The position numbers were made by a program, and so were the translations under genes. Positions 1 through 10,400 of a stretch of DNA of 27,271 bases are shown here, in pieces (within the stretch, counting starts at the first letter, position 1; the number at the start of each line of letters is the position of its first letter). Location of the stretch: positions 1 through 27,271 of the forward strand of contig CAJPVJ010000361.1 in the NCBI GenBank assembly GCA_905397405.1. The letters run 5' to 3'. The DNA is from Oppiella nova (taxonomy: Eukaryota; Arthropoda; Arachnida; Sarcoptiformes; Oppiidae). The notes beneath the pieces are model-generated. The model saw only the letters and a list, made by a program, of their open reading frames with translations. It ran no database searches and was not told where the DNA came from.

Positions 1-412
1 GATTATGAGTTGCAATCATTAATTCACGCGAAGAACATAAGGTTTGCCTTAAGCTCTCTATCAGTGTTTCTCTCTTACAGTTAGCTCTCGTTTGGAGCAA
101 TACTTATAATACTTATAATTAGCTAATCGTTCAAATATATGCCAAACGCTACACACCTTTGCTTTATTGAGTGTTTAGTCACTCTTTATGTCAATTCTTT
201 ACTCCAAATGTTTGACTCGTTTTCTAAATCCTTTAATATAGAAACTGAACGTTAATTTCCTATGCAATAGCTATTTGATGTCCTAAATGTAGTCCGAATG
301 ACACATAACATGTAATGGGAATAGCGTTCAATGCATTGATAAAGTGATTCAATTGTTATATGAAATGCAACTACGGTTAGGAAAAGTGCATAAATTTGAG
401 TGTTGTATAGAT

Positions 413-668
413 ATTAATGCATAAAATGCAGCCATAGATTAACATACAGTAACTGTTTGATTGTTTGGGGCATTATTTCTACTTTACTTTTATCACGCGA
501 TTGATGAACAATATTGAGAGTATGGGCTCCAAGTGTTGGAATTAATGCATAAAATGCAGCCATAGATTAACATACAGTAACTGTTTGATTGTTTGGGGCA
601 TTATTTCTACTTTACTTTTATCACGCGATTGATGAACAATATTGAGAGTATGGGCTCCAAGTGTTGGG
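413..668. repeat. 128-bp direct tandem repeat, two copies
   Basis: 413-540 and 541-668 are near-identical head-to-tail copies starting ATTAATGCATAAAATGCAGC and ending CTCCAAGTGTTGG. The last 33 bases of the unit occur a third time at 1199-1231, because the larger duplication begins inside the second copy. Confidence 0.93.
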
Positions 669-1781
669 TGTTTTGTAAGATTAATGAATACCTTTAATGT
701 ATTCATGAATTAGAATATAACTATCGGCTAAATACAAGAGTTTGCGGTCAAAACTTACTGCATATACTTTTGTATTGTGTACACTGTTGTGGCAATAAAT
801 TTCACTATTGTCTGATATTTTAGCACATAATTAGCATAACATTGAAAATACATTTCCTAACCGAAAATCTGCAAATTAGATATTGTACCAAATTGCAATA
901 AAACACATTGACAAACAAAACACCAACATTTAATCCAACCTAACTTTTAATCTAATGAATTACAGAAACCATTAATCCTTTAATTCTTTGCTAATTCAGA
1001 ATTATTTCGTTCGTTAAGCCGTTGAATATATTTAATGTTATTACTATTGGGCACCGAATTGATTGCGATATTGCAGACGATTAATATAAATCTTACGAAT
1101 GATTAAACAAACGCTAACTTTGATTGTGTTTTTTGTTTTAAAGCCTTCCGAGTGTTAGCGATGAGAAGCCTATGGAGAGTGGCGAAGGCTTCTGTCAGAA
1201 CAATATTGAGAGTATGGGCTCCAAGTGTTGGGTGTTTTGTAAGATTAATGAATACCTTTAATGTATTCATGAATTAGAATATAACTATCGGCTAAATACA
1301 AGAGTTTGCGGTCAAAACTTACTGAAAATACTTTTGTATTGTATACACTGTTGTGGCAATAAATTTCACTATTGTCTGATATTTTAGCACATAATTAGCA
1401 TAACATTGAAAATACATTTCCTAACCGAAAATCTGCAAATTAGCTATTGTACTAAATTGCAATAAAACACATTGACAAACAAAACACCAACATTTAATCC
1501 AACCTAACTTTTAATCTAATTTGGCACAAAAAACGATGAGAATTACAGAAACCATTAATCCTTTAATTCTTTGCTAATTCAGAATTATTTCGTTGGTTAA
1601 GCCGTTGAATATATTTAATGTTATTATTATTGGGCACCGAATTGATTGCGAGATTGCAGACGATTAATATAAATCTTACGAATGATTAAACAAACGCTAA
1701 CTTTGATTGTGTTTTTTGTTTTAAAGCCTTCCGAGTGTTAGCGATGAGAAGCCTATGGAGAGTGGCGAAGGCTTCTGTCAG
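635..1781. repeat. ~570-bp direct tandem duplication spanning an intron-exon boundary
   Basis: Copy 1 is 635-1198 and copy 2 is 1199-1781. They match base for base apart from a handful of substitutions (I counted about seven) and one 19-bp insertion in copy 2 near 1520-1540. The unit holds the 3' end of the intron, its acceptor, and the first 55 bp of the Ror CRD exon. Only copy 2 continues into the rest of the exon. The low divergence means a very recent duplication or an assembly duplication. Confidence 0.92.
1144..1198 (+). pseudogene. Truncated duplicate of the first 55 bp of the Ror CRD exon
   Basis: This matches 1727-1781 base for base, including the upstream acceptor context TTTGTTTTAAAG. 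After CTGTCAG it jumps back into intron sequence (AACAATATTG), so there is no donor site and the rest of the CRD is missing. It is an exon stub made by the tandem duplication and would be harmful if spliced in. Confidence 0.85.
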
Positions 1782-4700
1782 GTGTATCGGGGGGTCACCT
1801 GTTCTCAGTTCATACAGAACCGTACGATTTACGTGCGATCGATGACCAGCCAGGGCTTCATGGAGGAGAAGTTGGCCAAAGCCTTCACAGTGATCGCCAC
1901 ATCCCATGACGTCTCCCTTCAGTGCCATCGATATGCCATCTCTTCCTTATGTTTCTTCGCGTTCCCCTTATGTGAGGACAATGCGGCTGAACCCACGCCC
2001 AGACAGGTCTGCAGTCTTTGATTTATTTAATCCAATAATTCATAAGAATATTTTTATAAGAAATTACGAGATTATAAATGAGTGCAAAACACTTACATTT
2101 ACTGTTGCATTATTTTTATGATCATATATTAAACCATTTCAATCAGAAAGTACAGGAAATCATATGAAATACAGACTTGAAATGTAGACTTATTTCTAAA
2201 TGAATACTATAATTCATTATTATGACTACATAAATAAGTTACTAGAAATTTATAAGGGTCAGAAAGATGCCATTCCCCTACAGAATTGCCATTGGGAATA
2301 TGGAAAGCAGTTGTTTTAGTATTCATTCATTTCATTTTTATATTATTTACATAAGGTTTTAATTATTTTATCTTAAAATCTATTCAAGTTTAGGATTTAC
2401 ATTTTGTTACATAAATAATAAAGAGCCAAATGAAACTATTATTTAATGTAATGTTTGTGTAAATGTTTTCAATTGATAACTCACATATAATGAGAGAAAT
2501 ACTTAGACATAAATATTTAATACTCACTTCAGATGTGGAGTCGGACCAGATTCCAGAAATACCTGCAAAACATTAGCCGAGAGCTGAACACTACTGTTTC
2601 CCTGAAAATTAAATATTTATATCAAATACTAAATCAAATGACTTTATTCTATAATATAACGTAATGTTTAAAAATAACTTATCATTTCTCCCAAAACTCT
2701 ACTTAAATGCATTAACCGAGTGCTCAATATATTACATAATAGGATATAATAATCGTTAAGACTATATTTCTTTTCTCTGAAATCATTTGTTATATAAAGT
2801 TTTCATTGACTTAAAGTGTAATTCCGTGTCAAACAAGAAGATGAGTGCATAATATTTCCGTACATTGTATTTAAGTCGGTCTCAAATATATGAGAAGCAA
2901 ATTGTCTCTAAGGAAAGACACGAAATGTGTTATAACTTCAATACATATGATGTTTGGAGACAAGTATATGATTGTTGAGGAAAAGGATTTCTGAGACCAT
3001 CATTAGGAGACTGCAGTGAAAGTGATGTGTCGGACCCACACATATGCCCCCCATAGACACGCATTGATGCGAATCCATAGTAACTGCGTTTAAATTCAAT
3101 ACTATTTTCAAGCGTTTATACAAACAGTGAATCTTTTTGTGAAAACTTAAATGGAGTTCCCGTTGGGTTGGATTCTACTAATGAAACATATCCTTTGATG
3201 CAATTATTTAAGATTTTCTCTTTAAGACTTTGCGATAAAGAATATACTGTAGAATACAAATCAAAATTAAATTAAAATAAACTGCAAGTGCATGATAGTT
3301 TAGAGCAGTGAATATAATTTTTGATTTAATAGCAATTTATATTTTGATAGCAAATAATGTAAGAGAAATATTCGCTTAAATTAGAAGAAATATTTACATA
3401 AACTTCTCGATTGTCTGCTTTGTTTCACTTTTGGTTGAAATGTTGTGTTTATTTAATACTAAAAAGATTTATTTATTTGTCTTCTAAGCCATAAGTACTG
3501 TGTTTTTAATATAAAAGAGTAGAGATTTTCTTCAATTCATTTACATAAATGAATTGTAATTCAATATACGATTGTTTTTATATAATTGAAAGCATAGGGA
3601 GTAGAGAATTGTTTGGTTCAGTAAATGTGTTTTGCATTCTTGTATATTTTAAAAGACTCTTATATATCGTATAAGTTGTTTGATTTAAATTCAATTATTT
3701 GCTTTAAAAAATTCTGTGCACTCAAACAATAAGAGTTAACATTGGCTACAAGTATAAAAATATATAATTTCATGACATACAATATGCTGCAAATACTGTA
3801 CTCCATGTGTGAACTTAACTCTAAAAGTATTTGGTTTGTAAATTATTGACAGGTTTGTCGCGATGAGTGCGAAGTACTCGAGAGTAACATTTGTAGGATT
3901 GAGTACACAATTGCCAAAAAGCATCCACTTATCGGTCAGAAACATATTTTGCCGGCTTGTGAAGAGTTACCTCCCATTGGATCCAAGGAGAGCGAGAATT
4001 GTGTCCGATTAGGCATTCCTAATACAGTTCAAGTATCGCACGGTATGTCATCTCCAGTGATAGACAATCACTAATGCTTTAAATCTGTTTCTGATTTTTC
4101 GTAAACAAATCAAAAACTCACGGAATTTGACGTAAATATCATTTGAATTGTATTTCAGATCATAAGTGTTATACAGAGATTGGGGAGACCTATAGAGGGA
4201 CGGCATCGCGCACTGTGTCGGGTCTGGAATGTGGTTATTGGAGTCATCAGATATTCCTGCGAACGGCTGATTACCCCGAGCTGACGGGTGGCCATAACTA
4301 TTGCCGAAACCCTGGTAACATGGAGTCGAGACCCTGGTGTTTCGTACAGGACCCTGAAGTTCGCAAAGAATATTGCGATATTCCTGAGTGTTGTAAGTAT
4401 TCTCTCAATTATTCTTCATTTGACGCCAAAATCTATGACAGAATACTATGTGTTGTTATCCATTGTTATGGAATTTTGTTGTCAATTCTGTTCACAAAAT
4501 CCTGAATACAACCGAAAAATGTGTGAAAGTATGTGAAAGTGTGAGCGAAGAGTAGTAGTGAATGGAAAGCAAATATTGTCTGACAAATGGATGATATATT
4601 GGTTTGTGATTCATATTATTATTATATTATATTTTCCTTTCATTAGTCGATCAATACTTCATGTGGTATTACATCGCACCGACTGCCGGAGCGCTGGCAT

Positions 4701-6301
4701 TATTTTTGCTGCTGCTATGCATTTGCTGTATTCGGCGCCGCAATCGCAATAAGCCGTCGTCGCCCATAGTGTCACTCAATGGCACCAAAACGGCCCGAAC
4801 TCTGGCCAGTCCTGCCTTCAGCACAAACAGCTCTCGAAGAAGTCGTGGAAACACTAACTTAGAGATGAATGCATTACTCCCTCACAGCAGACAACCCACA
4901 AATCGTGTCACAGAATACTCGATGCAATCGATTCGCTTCGTCCAGGAGTTGGGCGAAGGAGCGTTTGGCAAAGTCTATAGGGGAGAGCTGGTCATGACTG
5001 CCGGTGCTATCGTTCCCATCGCTATTAAGACACTCAAAGAGAACGCCACCACAAAAACACAGCAAGACTTCCGGCGCGAGGCAGAGCTCATGTCAGACCT
5101 CCAGCACCCGAATATTGTCTGTTTGTTAGGAGTTTGCATTCGAGAGGAACCGATGTCTATGTTGTTTGAATACATGTCCAAAGGAGACCTTCACGAGTAC
5201 CTCATCTGTCATTCGCCCCGATCTGATGTCACCACACGGTCTGATGATAATTCACAGCATATCCTCGAAATTCAAGACTTCCTCCACATCGCCACCCAAA
5301 TCGCTGCCGGAATGGAATACCTGGCCGGACATCACTTTGTTCACAGAGATTTGGCCGCCAGAAACTGTTTGGTTGGGGAACACCTCACTGTCAAGATATC
5401 AGACTTTGGACTCTCTAGAGATATCTACTCCAGTGATTATTATAGAGTTCAATCTAAGTCTCTGTTGCCGGTTAGGTATGTATTGACAACAATTAGATAC
5501 CTTTAAATATTCACTACTTATGTTATAAGTTAGTGTATGGAAGCTAACACTTACCGTCCCTTTATTAGATGGATGCCTCCCGAGAGCTGTCTTTATGGGA
5601 AGTTCACCACTGAGAGCGACGTCTGGTCTTTCGGTGTAGTCTTGTGGGAGATATTCAGTTATGGTCTTCAGCCGTACTATGGATTCACAAATACTGATGT
5701 CATAGATATGATACGTTCGCGACAACTACTGGCCTGTCCTGAGGACTGTCCGCCGCATATATACTCACTGATGATTGAGTGCTGGCACGAGATTCCCAAC
5801 AAAAGGCCGTCGTTTCACGAGCTGCACACTCGGCTCCGGTCGTGGCAGGCCGTCCACCTCAGGACTATGACTCTCCACTCGACTAACAGCAGTCATAACA
5901 GCGGACACAGCGCCCACTCCGGACCCCAACACCAACACACCAACGGATTCATCAATAATCGCACAAATAATTCAACGCAACCTAACAATCATTTTCATTC
6001 ATACCATCCGTTGTCAACACCGGTTCCCATACCGACCCCACCATTAAGTCACATTGCTAATCACACTCATCATCACCAAATCCATCACTTCAATAGTCCC
6101 GCAGTGAACCCTAATTTAAGGAATGGCTTCTCAAATATAGGTCAACCCATGCATAACCAGAATTCTCACGTCAATTCTGTGTTTCATTTCCACGAACCCA
6201 ACAATTTTCACAACTCTTCGAGCTCTTCGAGTCGTCCCAACACTCCTAACAACAGGAAAATGCCGATCGGAGGCAACGCTAACTCTGCCATACATTCCTA
6301 A
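1727..6301 (+). CDS. Ror: Ror-family receptor tyrosine kinase, 3' part (5' exons off window)
   Basis: Single-pass Wnt-family receptor tyrosine kinase of the plasma membrane. Exons: 1727-2006, 3853-4042, 4159-4392, 4647-5475, 5569-6301; phases agree at every junction. The Frizzled CRD (exons 1-2) has ten cysteines, opening [11 protein letters not shown]. The kringle (exon 3) has six, with YCRNPGN and PWCF. Exon 4 opens with a transmembrane helix (about 4664-4724) followed by an Arg-rich stop-transfer, then the kinase: [11 protein letters not shown] loop (about 4951), lysine in IAIKTLK (5027-5029), HRDLAARN (about 5340), DFG (5402-5410), and activation loop [15 protein letters not shown] spliced across exons 4-5. 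All catalytic residues are present, so it looks kinase-competent. The tail (about 5870-6298) is His/Asn/Ser/Pro-rich. The first donor is a weak GTCTGC. The domain order CRD-kringle-TM-kinase is unique to Ror; MuSK is the nearest alternative but the activation loop is Ror-like. Signal peptide and any Ig domain are not in view. Confidence 0.96.
2007..3852. other. Long Ror intron inside the CRD
   Basis: A 1.85-kb AT-rich intron between the two CRD exons, far longer than the ~60-115 bp introns elsewhere in this gene. It contains one exon-like stretch on the minus strand (2528-2601) and a somewhat GC-richer patch near 2990-3110. I see nothing else in it. Confidence 0.75.
2528..2601 (-). other. Orphan exon-like segment on the antisense strand of a Ror intron
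   Basis: On the minus strand this 74-bp segment is bounded by a good acceptor (AATTTTCAG) and a good donor (GTGAGT) and is open in one frame, reading [18 protein letters not shown] and a few more residues. It is GC-richer than its surroundings and looks like a coding exon. I do not recognise the protein, and I found no partner exons nearby. It could be an exon of a nested antisense gene with distant exons, a displaced fragment, or chance. Confidence 0.35.
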
Positions 6302-7030
6302 ACGTGTCTATTATTAAATTATTTACAAAATAATATAAATTATAATATAATTATGAGAATCTCTATTCATATTAGGATTATAAGAGTTAAAAGTGATTTT
6401 GATATAAATATTATACAAAAAATGATTAACTTATACACTATTTGGCTGCAGTTGTGGTCAACTGATGCCAATGAGAGACACTATTTGAACGATTATTAAG
6501 CCATCAGTTGTTATACAAACGTATTGTTAAATCGGTTGTTAGTATTGGAGAATATTCTACTCAACCCTAGAAAGCAGACCCTATTATGAACTGAATAAGG
6601 ATCGGGTGCACAGGTTTTATATTCAAATTTTAAGACAATTTTAATTGAATACTAAAACACAACTCATAACTTAAACAAAAAGGAATTTTATATTAATTTA
6701 TTAAGAGATCTGTTTTATAGAGAATTTGTAAGATTCAGGAGTTTTTATTTGAGAAGATTTTTAATACCTTTATAGCTCAACGAGATTTGTATTTATATTG
6801 ATTTTAATATAAATGTTTTTGTCATAAATTTATATATAAAAGATGTAATTTGTAAATAATATATCAATTTACATTATTATTAGTGAGTTACCATTACAAA
6901 CACCAGTCTCATTTGAAGTCGAAAATTACAAATACATTATAAAGTTATATCATATGATTAATATATTTAAATTTTGTTGTTTTAATTTCCATGAATTCAA
7001 TTTTGATTGCAGTCTTAAATGTTTTAGGCG

Positions 7031-7036
7031 AATAAA
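7031..7036 (+). terminator. Candidate poly(A) signal for Ror
   Basis: AATAAA about 730 nt after the Ror stop codon. In DNA this AT-rich the motif is expected often by chance, so the assignment is weak; another AATAAA follows near 7264. Confidence 0.3.
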
Positions 7037-7365
7037 CTGTAAATATTATATGGATTATAACTAAAACACTAGCAATGAATCAATTCATACACTGCTAGTC
7101 ATAATCACATTTTGTAAATGAGGCCAAAGTTAACCATTAATTGCCATTTTAATGCCATTTCTATTCTTATCGATACTAATTAATAATACCAGTGTTTTGA
7201 ATATGATTTAATCAAAAAACATACAATTTTGTAATTAATGTTTGTTTAATATTTTATATTAACAATAAAATGAATTTTAAATATAAATCAATGCTTTTGT
7301 ACATTATTTATTCAAATCAATACTTATATATTAATATATTACAATTAAATTCAACGTTTAATAAA

Positions 7366-7371
7366 TTTATT
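7366..7371 (-). terminator. Candidate poly(A) signal for MON2
   Basis: TTTATT on the plus strand, i.e. AATAAA on the minus strand, about 125 nt downstream of the MON2 stop codon. The spacing suits a short 3' UTR; a second candidate is at 7307-7312. Weak evidence in AT-rich DNA. Confidence 0.35.
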
Positions 7372-7494
7372 CGTTTAGAAAATAATTATTTCATTAAATT
7401 AAGAAATATATACTCAAAATTTGTGAATAAATTAATAAATAACTTTTAGTCAATCATTTAAATAACACAGAATTTCTTGTTATCCAGACATCTA

Positions 7495-10400
7495 TTAGAC
7501 GCCATTATTCAGTGCTTTTTGAGACATGGGTTGGGGCGCAGACAATAGGTCTGAGTACTGATGCAATACCTCCCGAAGTGATCGATTCACCTGAACTGAG
7601 TTAGAGGTCGTACAGTCGACTATATGCGGGTACAGACGGATTAGTAGATCCCACACATGCGGCTCCACACTACCGACCGGTGCCTTCTTAAGGGAGATTA
7701 TGAGTGTCGCCAATGCTTTCAATACGAAAGAGATTTCTCCCATTCGATGCCGGGGTAGAGGACAGGGACATAGTCTCTCGTCCTCAACGTATTTGATGAC
7801 CACTTCATTAAATCGCTGAAGGATTGAAGTGACCGCTAATTTGTTCACGATTCCGATGCTGTGGTCGGGAATTAAATCATTGCCCGACGACTGTATGAAA
7901 AGACCCGGATTTCCCTTTGGGGACAAAAACGAGAACTGAAGTAATGTCTCAAAACATGTCCGCGCGAAGTCTTCGCGTAGTTTTCGCGTCGTTTCTGTAT
8001 CTTTCAATGAAATTAAATCCTTAAATAAATTAAATGACAAACATTTTAAGTGACAACAACTGACCGACGGGTGAACTATTGGTCGCCGAATGTATTGATC
8101 CCTTATTGAGAAGCGATACAATTTGCAGAACAAACTCCTGCGGAATCTGAGCGGCAAATGGCATAATTGAGTCGCGAATTAGTTCAACAATTTTAACATC
8201 AAGTGATTCATCAAATTGTTGCTCTTCTAGGGTCTGAGTGGACGCCGGCTTTGAGACCGGGAACAGGAAGCCATCGAAACATAGCGCAAGATCAGCCCAA
8301 ATCCCTATAAAGTCGGACGCTATCGACGCAACGGTATTAATAGTAAAGAATATTCTGTAAACAATAATAAACTTTTAAATCATACAATTGATTCGTGCGA
8401 TCGGAAGTCCGATTTGCAGTGCTGTCAACAGCGTATTGACGCCCAGCTTCCAAGTGGTTTGTGATGGACACGAATATTTCAAACACAATGATATTTTCAA
8501 TGTCTATATTCAATGAAATAACAATTACGGTATAAATTCCTCATGTATGCCATTCATTATACGGTAACAATAACGCAAACCTTAATAATGGAGTGAAGAA
8601 TATTAGACTTAATGACAATCGTTTCGTTGGCCGTCTTCTGATAGAGCGACAGAGCATTCTTGAGAGCCCTCTCACCCAATGAGGTGTAAGTATTAGAATT
8701 AAGAGCCGATATTTCAGCCTATCATTCAAATGATGTCTCATGAATTCAATGGATAAGTTGTTTTTTTAATTAATTAGTACTCACAGAAATCAATTGTGGA
8801 GTGATCGGTGTTTTATTAAATATCGGTAAATGTGGCGGAACTGAAAGTTTAAAAATAGTTTATTAGAGATTAGTTTTAATGGAAACATTTGTGAGAACTC
8901 ACTAATATTGACGGCATAACAAGATAGAGCTAAATATTGGTGGAAAATGGATGGCAGCAGAGGATGGAGATCTGGATCCACGAGAATCTCTTTTTGCAGA
9001 GTTTCCACAACAAAGAGTATGTTTTCCTGCAAAGGAGTCAACGGCTCGGCCATCGAAAGAGACAACATGTACGGCAGACTCGCGTCAGAGTTTATTAATG
9101 GCACAGATAATGTGTTTTGCAATACTTCTGATAACTTATGGAAATCACTGCAAATTCACCAAATAATCTATTATTTAGCTAATTATCCGACAGATTATGT
9201 AAAGAGTTTGACAAACCTTTCAGAAAATTTATGCTTTATATGGATGAATAAATAGGGAAATATCTGAATGAGTGAAGTCAAGAATGCTTGCGACGGCACA
9301 TAAACTGATGTCATGTCTATGTTTTTATTTACAATGTCTGATGTTTCTGTTGAGATGTCTTTTAATTCAGTCGTTTTAGATCCGATTTTATACCTGATAT
9401 ACAAGTCATTAAACATTTCATTCATTTCAATCAATTTGGACACAATTACCATGAATTCCATGCGGCGTCCCATAGGTTTTGACAATTGTTTGAATTATTG
9501 TCATTATTGGCGCATTTAGTCAAACATAAAATCTCTTGAAAGCATTTGAGGGCAGAGAGTGAGACCTCACTGTTCTGGTTAAGAGCCGATGACTCTATAA
9601 ACCCAAGCAATAAAGTCCATGTCTTGTAGAAGTCATCCATATTAACCAATAAATCAAGTTTTATGCTTAATATACGTGAGACACCCGACAGCACCAACAC
9701 TTGTGTTTCAGACCATTGTTTTTGAGCAGTGTTTCTGGAGTGATGTATAATTATATTGGAACCGCCACTTCCCATGGCTTTACTATCAGTTATCTTATCA
9801 CTGGAGGCAGCGTTAGCCAGTGCTTTGACGCGATCTAATAGTGGAAACAAGACGTCCCAAAGAACTGACTTCCAAGTGCTCGCCTCTAATATAGTTCCGT
9901 GAGTGGAAAGGGTGGCGAATAAAGTCTGGGCAGAGCTCTTGCGAACAGACGCTCGCGAGTCTATACATAAATCACTGAATAAATAAACACAAAAACAGTT
10001 AATAAATCATATTTTAAGCAAATCTTTTCAATTCGTTGATTACCCCAAACGTGTGAACAAAGCCATCCATAAGGAGTCGAAAGAATTTGATTCATTAGTG
10101 ACACTATTTTTGTCCGTTTCACTCAAATCTGGTTTAGGGTTTTGTTCAAAAATACTTTTTATCTTATTTTGATTTGAATGCAAAAAGTCTGCGATATTCC
10201 AGAGTAAGCCGATGGCAGTGAGCGATGCGTTCAACTCTTGGATCTGTGAACCAAATTTGGCGGTCGTGTCCACACAGAGCACCAGACAATTGGATGGAAT
10301 CATCGCCAAGAAGTCGGCATTAATTAGCTGAAGACATTGGAAGGCCAGACGAATCAGATTCTCGTTTTGCGTTTCATTGATAGCGCCGACGATCTCAATA

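Larger units (their letters stand above)
1..1726. other. Ror intron sequence (5' part off window)
   Basis: AT-rich non-coding DNA upstream of the first visible Ror exon. It holds a 128-bp tandem repeat (413-668), a larger tandem duplication (635-1781) and a truncated copy of the start of the CRD exon (1144-1198). I see no other coding exon here. The signal peptide and any Ig-like domain of Ror must be encoded to the left of the window. Confidence 0.7.
6302..7494. other. Convergent 3' intergenic region (Ror / MON2)
   Basis: About 1.2 kb of very AT-rich DNA between the stop codons of two convergent genes. It must hold both 3' UTRs. Candidate poly(A) signals are AATAAA at 7031-7036 for Ror and AATAAA on the minus strand at 7366-7371 for MON2. 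I see no coding sequence. Confidence 0.7.

Noticed and set aside
2938-3123. Minus-strand frame with a Cys pattern ([18 protein letters not shown]), possibly a small defensin-like peptide
   Set aside because: No signal peptide, too few cysteines for a known fold, and no splice or promoter context; most likely chance within an intron.
8320-8385. Strong-looking acceptor TTGTTTACAG near 8355 in MON2, giving an immediate stop
   Set aside because: It would leave a 31-bp intron. The next AG at 8320 gives a 66-bp intron and the conserved [11 protein letters not shown] reading.
8947-9255. Plus-strand frames across the MON2 exons
   Set aside because: They are antisense shadows of well-supported MON2 exons, with no homology I recognise.
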